DNA from: Tissierella sp. MB52-C2
GTDB lineage: Bacteria; Bacillota; Clostridia; Tissierellales; Tissierellaceae
Length of the DNA: 64,000 bases
Direction: 5' to 3'
NCBI RefSeq assembly: GCF_030931715.1
Contig: NZ_CP133261.1
Location: 620,001 to 684,000 of the forward strand
Notes under the pieces: model-generated
What the model was told of the DNA's origin: nothing
The model's database searches: none
Seen by the model: only the letters and a program-made list of their open reading frames with translations
Shown: in pieces, positions 8,201-16,619 of the stretch
Layout: each line of letters opens with the position of its first letter
Numbering within the stretch: position 1 is the stretch's first letter
Made by a program: the position numbers and the translations under genes

Positions 8201-8926
8201 GTGCTAAGAATAGCTATATGTGATGATGAAAATTCAATATGTAATCAATTGGAAGAAATTTTAGAAGGACTTGAAAAGAAATTTTCAAAGGAACTACAAA
8301 TAGATATTTTTTACTCTGGTGAGGAATTATGTTCGTATCTATCTCAAGATAATCATTATGATATTATTTTTCTTGATATTGAATTAGAAGAAATGAATGG
8401 CGTAGAAGTGGGACAAGTAATTAGAGATAAGATGTTAAACGAAACTACTCAAATTATATATATTTCAGGGAAAGAGACTTATGCAATGGAGCTTTTTAAG
8501 ATAAGACCTTTAGATTTTATTATAAAACCTTTTAATTATAATAAGATACAGGATGTTGTTGAGATTGCTTTAAGGATTATACAAAGAGATGAAAAGGTAT
8601 TTCAGTATAAAGTTGGACATACAACATACAATTTGCCAATAAGAGATATTATATACTTTGAAAGTAAAAATAGAGAAGTTATAATACACACTATAAATGG
8701 GTCAGAAGTATTTTATGGAAGATTAAAAGATATATATGAATATTTAAATCAATTTAAATTCATTCATATTCATAAATCCTATTTAGTAAATTATAACCAT
8801 ATTACAAAACTTGAATATCATCAAGTTACTATGTCAAATAAAGTGATTTTACCTATTAGTCAAGCAAATAGAAAGAAAGTAAGAGAATTACAGTTAGAGT
8901 TAGAAAGGGATAGGATATGGGATTAA
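8201..8926 (+). CDS. agrA: LytTR-family response regulator, AgrA-like
   Basis: A 241-residue two-component regulator. The receiver domain (about 1-125) has the acidic pair in CDDE, the phosphorylation site Asp59 (FLDIELEEMNG) and Lys109 (FIIKPF). The C-terminal LytTR DNA-binding domain (about 135-240) has the typical IIYFESKNREVIIHT and FIHIHKSYLVNYNHI strands. The GTG start follows AGAGGG by about 10 bases. It overlaps the kinase gene by 10 bases, so the two are co-translated. By position it should be phosphorylated by the next gene and bind the repeats upstream of the two agrD genes. It is the only LytTR regulator in the window. Confidence 0.9.
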   Translation: MLRIAICDDENSICNQLEEILEGLEKKFSKELQIDIFYSGEELCSYLSQDNHYDIIFLDIELEEMNGVEVGQVIRDKMLNETTQIIYISGKETYAMELFKIRPLDFIIKPFNYNKIQDVVEIALRIIQRDEKVFQYKVGHTTYNLPIRDIIYFESKNREVIIHTINGSEVFYGRLKDIYEYLNQFKFIHIHKSYLVNYNHITKLEYHQVTMSNKVILPISQANRKKVRELQLELERDRIWD

Positions 8927-10200
8927 ATATTTATGACTATTTTTATTTAATAACCAATATTTTGAGGGCATATACTACATATAAATTCATGGATATATTC
9001 TTTGATACCAGAGATACAAATAAAAAAATAGAAATTCTTTCCTATACACTTTATTTTATTGTAATTAGTTTTGTATATTTAACTATTAATACTCCTGTAG
9101 TTACATTTATAAGTAATATATTATTATATTTTGTTTTAACATTTAATTATAAATCATCTATAAAAAATAAGATTATATCCATTATGACTATATATATGAT
9201 TTTAATGTCTATAGAGAGTATAATCGTTTTATTATCAGGATTTGTTTATACTAATGGTCTTAGCAGCAATCCATTATATTCTTCAATTATCGGAATGATT
9301 GCTATAAATATAATTTCATATATGATTGCGTTAATAATGGGAGGATATAAAAATATAAAGAAAGGCATAGATATGCCAAATATCTATTGGTTATCTATAT
9401 TTTTAATACCATTAGGGAGCTTATATATTATCTTGACTCTGTTACAGAACTTTAACTTAGATATATACAAAACTGTAGGCTGTATAATTATATTATTTTC
9501 AATAAATATAATTATTTTCTATTTATATGATACTTTAAGTAAAGCATTTAAAGATAAAATAGAGAAATTAACACTTGAAGAACAAAACCACTATTATCAA
9601 AGGCAGCTTGAAATTATAGATAGTTCCTATGAGAATATAAGGTCTTTGCGTCATGATATAAAGAATCATTTAATAGTATTAAAGGAATACGTAGAAAATG
9701 GGGGAGAAGAAAAGGCTATTGATTATATTTCACAAATAAATGAAAGTCTTTATGAAAAGGAACAGTTTTCTAAAACAGGCAATATAGAGATAGACAGCAT
9801 TCTAAATTATAAGTTACAAGAGGCTAAATTAAAAGGAATTTTAGTATCACTAGAACTAAAAATTCCATCTAAATTGAATATCTACCCATTAGATATAGTA
9901 GTGATTTTAGGGAATTTGTTAGATAATGCAATAGAAGCTAGTTCCAAGGTTGAGAATAAGAAGACCATTGATATTAGAATTAAATATAAGAATGATATAC
10001 TATTTATTTATATTAATAATTCTTTTGATGGCTCTATTATTTATGAAGGAGAAAAGATAAAAACAACTAAAAAAGACAAAGAAAATCATGGTATTGGATT
10101 AAATAATATAGAAAAAACTTTAGATAAATATGATGGTACCATGAAAGTATATCATACTGAAAACAGATTTCATGTTGATATATTAATGTATGGAGTATAA
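8917..10200 (+). CDS. agrC: AgrC-like sensor histidine kinase
   Basis: A 427-residue membrane sensor. Six or so hydrophobic segments cover residues 1-210. The dimerisation/phosphoacceptor region follows, with His246 in SLRHDIKNHLIVLKEYV. The ATPase domain has the N box GNLLDNAIEAS and the G box NHGIGLNNIEK. This GHKL type is typical of AgrC receptors for cyclic peptides. It overlaps the regulator gene and lies just upstream of agrD1. A 5'-truncated second copy, from residue 262 on, is at 15789-16289, so this is the only complete receptor. It probably senses the AgrD-derived peptide. Confidence 0.9.
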   Translation: MGLNIYDYFYLITNILRAYTTYKFMDIFFDTRDTNKKIEILSYTLYFIVISFVYLTINTPVVTFISNILLYFVLTFNYKSSIKNKIISIMTIYMILMSIESIIVLLSGFVYTNGLSSNPLYSSIIGMIAINIISYMIALIMGGYKNIKKGIDMPNIYWLSIFLIPLGSLYIILTLLQNFNLDIYKTVGCIIILFSINIIIFYLYDTLSKAFKDKIEKLTLEEQNHYYQRQLEIIDSSYENIRSLRHDIKNHLIVLKEYVENGGEEKAIDYISQINESLYEKEQFSKTGNIEIDSILNYKLQEAKLKGILVSLELKIPSKLNIYPLDIVVILGNLLDNAIEASSKVENKKTIDIRIKYKNDILFIYINNSFDGSIIYEGEKIKTTKKDKENHGIGLNNIEKTLDKYDGTMKVYHTENRFHVDILMYGV

Positions 10201-10260
10201 TAAATTAGATAATTAGGGCCAAAGTCCTTTAATATTTTAGTAATAAATATACAAAAATTG

Positions 10261-10329
10261 TAAGTTTCAACAAAAACATATATAAGTTTCAACAAATTCC
10301 TAAAGAGCTATTATTTCTTATTGTATAAT
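10261..10329 (+). promoter_or_regulatory. agrD1 promoter with direct repeats (AgrA-type operator)
   Basis: Two copies of TAAGTTTCAACAAA start at 10261 and 10283, a 22-bp period or two helical turns. LytTR regulators such as AgrA bind direct repeats with this spacing. A TATAAT (10324-10329) follows 41 bases after the second repeat start, and the expected -35 position (TAAAGA) is poor, as in activator-dependent promoters. The same arrangement precedes agrD2. Confidence 0.75.
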
Positions 10330-10363
10330 GAATATACAAAAAATAACAAAGGGGATGATTCTT

Positions 10364-10507
10364 TTGAAGAAAGTTATTTTAAGATTTGGTGGAGCTCTTG
10401 CAAGTTTAGCATTGATGGTAACATCTATGAATGTAAATACAACATGTATGTATCTTGCTCATCAGCCTGAATTGCCAAAAGGTGCAGAAAAACTTCGTAA
10501 AAATTAA
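10364..10507 (+). CDS. agrD: AgrD1, cyclic autoinducer peptide precursor
   Basis: A 47-residue precursor from a TTG start, preceded by a strong SD (AAAGGGGATGAT). It has the AgrD three-part plan: a positively charged amphipathic N-terminus (MKKVILRFGGALASLALMV), a central Cys-containing segment (NVNTTCMYLA) and an acidic/charged tail (HQPELPKGAEKLRKN). By family analogy the mature signal is a thiolactone between Cys28 and Ala32 (ring CMYLA), cut out by AgrB. The N-terminal tail of the mature peptide is not predictable. It is next to agrC and agrB. It differs from AgrD2 at three residues, one just after the ring (His33 against Tyr). Confidence 0.88.
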   Translation: MKKVILRFGGALASLALMVTSMNVNTTCMYLAHQPELPKGAEKLRKN

Positions 10508-10518
10508 CGGAAAATAAT

Positions 10519-10905
10519 ATGATTGAGAAAATAACAAACTACTTTGTTGTTAATGAGCTAATAAAAGATGAGGATAAAGAGATTTATGTCTATGGATTAC
10601 ATCAAGGACTTCTAATACTACTAAACATCATAACAACGATTTTAATAGGATTTATATTTAAAGCAGTCTGGGAAAGCATTTTATTTATAATAGTGTATAC
10701 TCCACTTAGAGCCTATGGAGGAGGGTATCATGCTAAAACTGAAGTTAAATGTTATTTGTTTTCTATAGTTCTAATTTTAGTAGTATTATTAGGAATAAAA
10801 ATTATTCCAGACACAGATGTGATAATCCTAGCTTTAACAGAAGTAGGTGAAATTATAATCTGGTTTCTAGCACCTGTAGAAGATAGCAATTTGAGTTATG
10901 GTTAA
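10519..10905 (+). pseudogene. agrB: AgrB1, C-terminally truncated by deletion
   Basis: AgrB is the membrane cysteine protease that matures AgrD. This copy (128 residues) keeps the catalytic pair His71 and Cys78 (GGYHAKTEVKCY), seven residues apart as in the family. After APVEDSN it diverges and ends LSYG. Compared with agrB2, about 195 bp (17003 to about 17197) are missing and the frame joins the sequence that follows agrB2, so the last ~60 residues and their membrane segments are lost. It may be inactive in peptide release. Another possibility is that a truncated product still binds AgrD, which cannot be judged here. Confidence 0.8.
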
Positions 10906-11005
10906 AAAAATTACATTTAAATATGGATAATAGCAATTAAAATCAACTTACTAGCTGAATCATTGTGTTGTAAATTTATTGAAATTTAAAATCTTGGAGG
11001 TTTTT

Positions 11006-11841
11006 ATGAATAATAGAAATAAAGGTTTTCTTCTTATTTTGAGTATTGCTTTAATATTAACTTCATGCTCAAATTCAGAACCTGATAATGAATATACGAA
11101 GTTAACAGATACAGAACTTGCTTATATTGAAAATTATTCAACAGATACAATTATAAAAGAACTGCAAAGCAAAATTCAAAAGCCTATCTTGGAATTTGAT
11201 AATATTTTGATAATATAGAAATAAAAGAATTAAATGTCTATGAAGATAAGCTACTAATGAAACCCAAAGAGAATAAGAAAGAGTTTGCAAATATATTTAT
11301 AGATGCATGCTTAATATTAGATAAAAGTTTAAGTTTTGAAGAAACTACTAATTTAAGTGAAGAATGTATGGATAAAATAACTGATATTTTTAGAGAAAGG
11401 AAGGGTGGAGAATTTAGACTTTCTACAATATCTGTTGTATTTGAATCTGAAAACTTTAAAGAAATTCTAAAAGAAAATATACACTTTCGAGATATTGATA
11501 AAGATATAAATGTATTGAGTTTAAAACAATCAGAAGAAGACTTTAATATTCAGACAATCATATTTAATGAACTTTCTAAGGATAATGAAGTTGATATTTT
11601 AAGGTTAGGGCTAGAAGATATATCTAATAATTATAATATAGAAATAAATATATTTGAAGTAACAGATGCTGAGACTTATATTGATGATATAGATTCAAAA
11701 AATGATGAATTAATAAAAATATTGTCCAACAATGAAGACGTTAAAAAATATTTTAAAAGTAATTCTGTAAATAAATTAAAACTAATTTATAATATGCCAT
11801 GGCATAAAGAACCACAACTTATATATGATTTTGAACTTTAA
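11006..11841 (+). pseudogene. Frameshifted lipoprotein, paralog of 19652-20476
   Basis: The start (ATG 11006, SD GGAGG) gives a signal peptide with lipobox LTSC, nearly identical to the intact 274-residue paralog. The frame breaks at 11195-11216, where the 11-bp unit TTTGATAATAT is present twice in tandem; the paralog has it once. The first frame ends at 11218. The rest continues in another frame (readable at 11257-11841) to the same C-terminal YDFEL end. Removing one 11-bp unit would restore the full gene, so this is a recent lesion and could be reversible. Confidence 0.85.
11195..11216 (+). repeat. 11-bp tandem duplication causing a frameshift
   Basis: TTTGATAATAT occurs at 11195-11205 and again at 11206-11216. 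The intact paralog at 19652 has only one copy at the matching place. An 11-bp insertion is not a multiple of three and shifts the frame, creating a TAG right after it. Confidence 0.9.
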
Positions 11842-11898
11842 ATAATATGGTGCATAAATTAGTTTATTTATTTAATATATTATACAAGGAGGTATATT

Positions 11899-12429
11899 AT
11901 GAAAAAATTTAAAAAAGTAGCAGTCTTAACATTAACATTGATATTATGTTTAAGCAGTAATTTAGCTTTTGCTAAAACAAGCATCACTGAAAACACAAAA
12001 ATAAGCAGTGATAATTATTATGACATCATTTACAACGGAAAAACTTCAGGTAAAATAGCAGAAGGAGTCTCTAAGGGGTATATTTCTGATGACAACAAAG
12101 AAGAAAGTTATTTTAGATCTAGTCGGGCAGCACTAGTTGTAGGACAATCTGGATTTAGCAGAAATTATCTTACAAAAAAAATATCTGCATGGGGTTCAAC
12201 AGATACCTCAATAAAGTACAAAGTAAGTGTTAGAGGGGACATGTATAAAAACTACAGATACTATAATGGAGCACCAAGCACAGAAGGATATGGGTATGTT
12301 GAGTCTGAAACACCTAAAATTTCATATGAATCAGGAGATAATTTTGAATTTCGAAGTTTTCATAAGGGATGGAATTCATCTGGTGGTTTAGATTATGAGG
12401 ATACTTTAGTAATAGATAGAGATATATAA
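11899..12429 (+). CDS. Secreted protein of unknown function
   Basis: A 176-residue protein with a clear Sec signal peptide: charged MKKFKK, a hydrophobic core, and a likely cut after Ala25 (LAFA|KT). The mature part has no Cys and is rich in Ser, Tyr and Gly, with short aromatic stretches such as GDMYKNYRYYNG and a C-terminal acidic patch. I do not recognise the family. The SD is excellent (AAGGAGG). It lies downstream of the agr genes and directly upstream of the DUF1835-like gene, 31 bases apart, so it may be an agr-controlled exoprotein. That link is inference from position only. Confidence 0.6.
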   Translation: MKKFKKVAVLTLTLILCLSSNLAFAKTSITENTKISSDNYYDIIYNGKTSGKIAEGVSKGYISDDNKEESYFRSSRAALVVGQSGFSRNYLTKKISAWGSTDTSIKYKVSVRGDMYKNYRYYNGAPSTEGYGYVESETPKISYESGDNFEFRSFHKGWNSSGGLDYEDTLVIDRDI

Positions 12430-12460
12430 GAATACATAAGATTAAAAGGAGAGATGAAAA

Positions 12461-13177
12461 ATGATTCATATATGTTTTTCTGATGGATTTAAAAATACAA
12501 TAGAAGACTTTGATAGTGAGTTGGATGTGATATCTCTCCCTTTAATCTTTAATATTGGTTCAGTAGAAGAAATTGAAGAAATGACAATTTATAAAATGTT
12601 ATTCTTTTATAATATGTTTGAAGAAATTGATAAAAAGAAAGCCTTAAAAAATTTTTATTCTATACTTTCAAACACTGAGAAGGATAGTTTTACAATATGG
12701 TATTCAGAGGATTCAAATGAATACTGTGGTATGCTCTATACTGTCTATAAACTAAATGAATATTTCAAAAAGGATATCTATTTAGTTAACTGTACACAAA
12801 AAATTTATAGAGATAATTGTATTGTGAGTTACAGTTGGACAGGGGAAATACAATCAGTATATTTACCATTGTTTTTCGATAAAATCAAACAAATCGACAA
12901 TAATCTGGATGCTGTTTATAGAAAAGAATTTATTGAAAACTTCTGTACTCCTAAAATGATACGGATATATGCAAATCATAGAGTTGAATTTGTTGAAAGA
13001 GATATACTTACAAATATGATATATCCTCTTATAAGTACAGGAAAATCACATGGATTTCATATAAGTAAAATTAAATTTGAACTAAATTTAAATTTCTATA
13101 TTGTTGATTATATTATATCTTTTCTTGCAAAAGAAAATAAAATATCTATTAATGAAAAAGGAATAATTGTAAAATGA
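12461..13177 (+). CDS. DUF1835-like protein
   Basis: A 238-residue, probably cytoplasmic protein without signal or membrane segments. Its N-terminus, MIHICFSDGFKNTI, followed by a hydrophobic strand and the later FTIWYSEDSNEYCGMLYTVYKL, resembles the DUF1835 fold, whose biochemical role is not established. A well-spaced SD (AAGGAGAG) precedes the ATG. The last four bases (ATGA) overlap the start of the next gene, so the two are translationally coupled. With the secreted protein upstream and the membrane protein downstream it makes a three-gene cassette inside the agr region. The family call is from motif resemblance only. Confidence 0.45.
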   Translation: MIHICFSDGFKNTIEDFDSELDVISLPLIFNIGSVEEIEEMTIYKMLFFYNMFEEIDKKKALKNFYSILSNTEKDSFTIWYSEDSNEYCGMLYTVYKLNEYFKKDIYLVNCTQKIYRDNCIVSYSWTGEIQSVYLPLFFDKIKQIDNNLDAVYRKEFIENFCTPKMIRIYANHRVEFVERDILTNMIYPLISTGKSHGFHISKIKFELNLNFYIVDYIISFLAKENKISINEKGIIVK

Positions 13178-14163
13178 AAAATAAATTGCACAATAACAAA
13201 CTGAAAATATTAGTTATAATGTTTGTTTGTTTTTTATTTATAAGTGTATATATATACACTTATAAACCTATAGATACAATTACTTATGAATACTTAAAAT
13301 TACATATTGATAGTCTTCATGAAAATAAAAAAACCCTTATCTTATATGAAAAGAATAGTAAAAATCCAGTACATGAAATTAACTTAACATTAGATTTTGA
13401 TTCTAATAAAGATTCGTTTTATAGGGCCATTCTTTTAAATAATTATGAACAAGTCCCATTTGCGATTGATAATTTATCATACAATGAAATTCAAAAAATT
13501 AAGCTTTCTAAAACAGAAACTATTACTTCTACTGAAGTTGCTTTAAAAACTGAAAATAAATATTATGATTTAAATGATTATATTTTACTTCTTCTTGAAG
13601 AAGCCAATGAACATATGGGAAAAGTTAAATTTTTTAGGTTTAATGTTGTCAACAACACTTTAAACAACATATCTTCATTTGATAGTTTATATAGTAAGAA
13701 TTTTTTTAATGATGGAAGTCCAGACCATTTAAAAAACTCTCCTAATAAATATGAATATTTAACACTCCTTGATGAGAGTTTAGAACCAATAGACTCTAAT
13801 ATTAGCTCTCTGAAAAAAGCAGAAAAGGTATATTTATTTGTTGATTTAAGTAGGTCTTTACATGGCTCTCCTTATTATGAGAATTTTTTAGATGATATAG
13901 AATCACAATCTAATAATTTTATTAGTTTAGCAGTTTTTTTAGTTGATGATCAAGAAAATTCACTATTTAATAATCAAGTGTATTATATTAACACTGAATT
14001 GAAAGATAAAATATTGATTGAAGTAAATCATGATTTTAATGTAAATGATTCTTTTAGAATAATGTGTTCATTTTATCCTCTTGAAGCATCAGATGATAAG
14101 ATGAATACATATAAAATGTCAATATGGGATAATGTATTTTTTTCTAGTGTCTTTTATAATTAA
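13174..14163 (+). CDS. Membrane-anchored protein of unknown function
   Basis: A 329-residue protein with one hydrophobic N-terminal segment (about residues 11-31, ILVIMFVCFLFISVYIYTY) and a long polar domain, so probably a type II membrane-anchored extracytoplasmic protein. There is no lipobox and no recognised motif. It overlaps the preceding gene by ATGA. The whole cassette 11899-14163 is flanked by agr remnants on the left and a relaxase remnant on the right and may be horizontally acquired cargo. The function is unknown. Confidence 0.55.
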   Translation: MKNKLHNNKLKILVIMFVCFLFISVYIYTYKPIDTITYEYLKLHIDSLHENKKTLILYEKNSKNPVHEINLTLDFDSNKDSFYRAILLNNYEQVPFAIDNLSYNEIQKIKLSKTETITSTEVALKTENKYYDLNDYILLLLEEANEHMGKVKFFRFNVVNNTLNNISSFDSLYSKNFFNDGSPDHLKNSPNKYEYLTLLDESLEPIDSNISSLKKAEKVYLFVDLSRSLHGSPYYENFLDDIESQSNNFISLAVFLVDDQENSLFNNQVYYINTELKDKILIEVNHDFNVNDSFRIMCSFYPLEASDDKMNTYKMSIWDNVFFSSVFYN

Positions 14164-14450
14164 AAACAATGTGATAATATTTTAAGACTAATATCACCCT
14201 TAATCTTAAAGATGTCATGTATTGTTTATTTCTAAAATTGCAACCATTTTTTAATATTTCTTCTTTAATATTTTAATTTTGTTATTCTTTATTTTTCAAT
14301 TTAAATTGTGTTTCAGTTAGTATTTTTTGAGTATGTAAATTGAATTATTGTTTTAAGCCTTTTATAGAGAGGTGAAAGAGTAATTTAAATATATATCTTT
14401 GTCACTTTCGCTTATTTTTTATAAAAACGAACGGGAAATTTAGCAATAAA

Positions 14451-14508
14451 GTTTTCCCCAAAAGTGGGTTAAGGGGAACTCCCCTTACAAGTTACCAAAT
14501 TTTTGGTA
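14451..14508 (+). other. Possible transfer origin (oriT) upstream of mob remnant
   Basis: Within the 365-bp AT-rich gap before the relaxase remnant, a GC-richer stretch holds two perfect inverted repeats: AAGGGGA/TCCCCTT (14471-14486, 2-base loop) and TACCAAA/TTTGGTA (14493-14508, 2-base loop). CCCCA/TGGG pairing lies just to the left. Nested hairpins immediately upstream of a Mob/Pre gene are where such relaxases nick. No nick site was proven. The rest of the gap (14164-14450) shows nothing. Confidence 0.45.
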
Positions 14509-14528
14509 TGAAAGGAGCGAAGATTTTT

Positions 14529-15349
14529 ATGGCACATTTGATGAAATCTACAAGAGGAGCAACTGGAGGATTGACTCGTCATTATGAAAGATTTAAAAAT
14601 GAGAAAGATGAATATATTAAATTTGGCAATCAAGAAATAAATATAAAAAAACTCATTTAAATTATAATCTTGCAGCTGAAAAAAATCAGCTTAAATTTAT
14701 AAAGAAGAGAACTTCTGAGATTAAGTGTTTAAATCGTAAAGATGTTAATGTAATGTGCTCTTGGGTTGTTACTCTTCCAGGAGAAATTAAAACTTCTGAA
14801 GACCAGGAGAAGTTTTTTAAAGAGTCTTATAATTTTTTAGAAAAAAAGTACGGAAAAGAGAATGTGATTTCAAGTTTTGTTCATCTTGACGAAGTAACTC
14901 CACATATGCACTTTGCTTTTATTCCAGTGGTTTACGATAAGAAAAAAGAAGAATATAAGGTTTCAGATAAAGAATGTATTACTGAAAATGATTTAAAAAA
15001 ATTTCATCCTGAATTTGAGAAATATATGGAAAATGTTTTTGGTCGTGATATAGGAATTTTAAATGAAAGAACTAAAGAAGGGAATCGAAGTATAAAAGAA
15101 TTAAAACAAGAAACTGCTATAAAAGAATTAAATTCTTTAAAAGAGAATATAAAAGATAAACAAGTTATTTTAGATAATATTAAAAACGATTTAAAGGCAG
15201 TTAAAGAGGATTTAGATAAGTATGCCTTATTAACTATTGATTTAAAGGCTATAAATCGTTTAGAGGGCAAAGAGGGGCTTCTAAGTCGTAATAAAATTGT
15301 TTTAGATAAAGAGGATTTTGAATTTTTAAAGGACATTGCTAAAAAATAA
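14529..15349 (+). pseudogene. mob: MobV/Pre-type relaxase, frameshifted
   Basis: Relaxases of this family nick mobilisable plasmids or transposons at oriT. The first 43 codons (ATG 14529, after AAAGGAG) read MAHLMKSTRGATGGLTRHYE and on to EINIKK, then a stop. The expected THLNYNL continues in the next frame after a run of seven A (14645-14651); eight would keep the frame. The second part has the metal-binding HLDEVTPHMHFAF motif and a coiled-coil C-terminus ending at 15349. It is shorter than typical full Mob proteins. A one-base deletion has killed it, so the element is no longer self-mobilised. Confidence 0.82.
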
Positions 15350-15379
15350 TTAGTTATAGAAAGTAAATATAGATCATTG

Positions 15380-15700
15380 GTAAGCGCCTAATAATAGATG
15401 TATTGAATAACTATAGGGATATCGGTATGATATCCCTATAATAGTGTGTTTATTAAGCTTTACATGTTTTTTGAATTACTTCATTCCAAGGCATCATTAA
15501 ATCTAAGATTTTAGGATTTGTCTTGAAATTAGATCCTAGCAATCTTGATAGCACAAATTCTAAATATTTATAGGGGTTTAATCCATTGGCTTTTGCTGTT
15601 TCTACTAGTGAGTATACACAGGCACTTGCATTGGCTCCTTCAGGACTACCACAGAAAGTCCAGTTTTTCCTCCCTACTGTAAATGAACAGACTCCCATTA
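15380..15700 (-). mobile_element. IS66-family remnant (3' end of transposase and one terminus)
   Basis: The minus-strand frame 15453-15698 encodes the C-terminus of an IS66-type TnpC transposase (VGRKNWTFCGSPEGANAS, then VETAKANGLNPYKYLEF). At the expected outer edge the plus strand reads GTAAGCGCC (15380-15388), matching the GTAAGCG terminal bases known for IS66 ends. A 12-bp perfect hairpin (15412-15440) between the two may be the transposase terminator. Everything upstream of the last ~80 codons is gone, so the element is dead. Confidence 0.8.
15412..15440. terminator. 12-bp hairpin inside the IS66 remnant
   Basis: TATAGGGATATC and GATATCCCTATA (15412-15423, 15429-15440) are perfect complements around a 5-base loop, just past the 3' end of the transposase remnant. 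It is probably the old terminator of the transposase gene. Confidence 0.5.
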
Positions 15701-15736
15701 GTTAGACCAAAACTCTAACTAATGGGAGTCTGTTTT
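15686..15736. terminator. 21-bp perfect inverted repeat
   Basis: Two perfect 21-base arms (15686-15706, 15714-15734) surround a 7-base loop, followed by a T run on the plus strand. It sits at the broken edge of the IS66 remnant. Either a rho-independent terminator or the end of another inserted element would fit. The 52 bases after it, up to 15788, show no gene. Confidence 0.5.
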
Positions 15737-15788
15737 AATTGATTTGTCCTCCAAAAGTTGAACATATAATAAGGATTAAGTTCTATAT

Positions 15789-16289
15789 GGAGGAGAAGGA
15801 AAGGCTATTGATTATATTTCACAAATAAATGAAAGTCTCTATGAAAGGGAACAGTTTTCTGAAACAGGCAATATAAAAATAGACAGTATTTTAAATTATA
15901 AGTTACAAGAGGCTAAATTAAAAGGAATTTTAGTATCACTAGAACTAAAAATTCCATCTAAATTGAATATCTACCCATTAGATATAGTAGTGATTTTAGG
16001 GAATTTGTTAGATAATGCAATAGAAGCTAGTTCCAAGGTTGAGAATAAGAAGACCATTGATATTAGAATTAAATATAAGAATGATATACTATTTATTTAT
16101 ATTAATAATTCTTTTGATGGCTCTATTATTTATGAAGGAGAAAAGATAAAAACAACTAAAAAAGACAAAGAAAATCATGGTATTGGATTAAATAATATAG
16201 AAAAAACTTTAAATAAATATGATGGTACCATGAAAGTATATCATACTGAAAAAAGATTTCATGTTGATGTATTAATGTATAGAGTATAA
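15789..16289 (+). pseudogene. agrC2, 5'-truncated kinase remnant
   Basis: This open frame matches the last 166 codons of agrC (from residue 262), ending with the same N box (GNLLDNAIEAS) and G box (HGIGLNNIEK). The membrane sensor domain and the phosphoacceptor His are missing, and the frame is open only from 15780, after a stop at 15777. No SD or proper start is present. Homology begins abruptly at 15789, next to the IS66 and inverted-repeat debris, so the break was probably caused by insertion and deletion. Only an ATPase fragment could be made. Confidence 0.85.
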
Positions 16290-16349
16290 TAGATTAGATA
16301 ATTAGGACCAAAGTCCTTTAATATTTTAGTAATAAATATACAAAAATTG

Positions 16350-16417
16350 TAAGTTTCAACAAAAACATATATAAGTTTCAACAAATTCCTAAAGAGCTAT
16401 ATTTCTTATTGTATAAT
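16350..16417 (+). promoter_or_regulatory. agrD2 promoter with direct repeats
   Basis: The same TAAGTTTCAACAAA repeats start at 16350 and 16372 (22-bp period), and TATAAT is at 16412-16417. The distance from the second repeat to the -10 is one base shorter than at agrD1 (40 against 41), because one T of a TATTATT stretch is missing. The leader after the -10 carries a short internal duplication. Confidence 0.72.
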
Positions 16418-16475
16418 CAATATACAATAATGAATATACAAAAAATAACAAAAAATAACAAAGGAGATGATTTGT

Positions 16476-16619
16476 TTGAAGAAAGTTATTTTAAGGTTTA
16501 GTGGAGTTCTTGCAAGTTTAGCATTGATGGTAACATCTATGAATGTAAATACAACATGTATGTATCTGGCTTATCAGCCTGAATTACCAAAAGGTGCAGA
16601 AAAACTTCGTAAAAATTAA
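16476..16619 (+). CDS. agrD: AgrD2, cyclic autoinducer peptide precursor
   Basis: A 47-residue AgrD with a TTG start and SD AAAGGAGATGAT. It differs from AgrD1 by G9S, A11V and H33Y only. The segment that should become the signal, NTTCMYLA, is identical, so both genes should make the same thiolactone ring. The tail YQPELPKGAEKLRKN fits the family's conserved cut-recognition region. The TAA stop overlaps a possible ATG of agrB2 (TAATG), suggesting coupled translation with the intact AgrB. Confidence 0.88.
   Translation: MKKVILRFSGVLASLALMVTSMNVNTTCMYLAYQPELPKGAEKLRKN

Larger units (their letters stand above)
9700..10891 (+). repeat. Duplicated block, copy 1 (3' agrC, promoter, agrD, 5' agrB)
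   Basis: This stretch is nearly identical in bases to 15789-17002. It covers the last 166 codons of agrC, the agrD promoter with its direct repeats, agrD and the first ~120 codons of agrB. Sequence similarity stops at the agrB deletion junction. The high identity suggests a recent duplication or gene conversion. Confidence 0.85.

Noticed and set aside
10261-10296. Two direct repeats considered as a CRISPR start
   Set aside because: Only two units, 22-bp period, at a promoter and repeated before agrD2; regulator sites fit better.
15453-15698. Treating the 81-codon minus-strand frame as a complete gene
   Set aside because: It matches only the C-terminus of an IS66 transposase, so it is a fragment.
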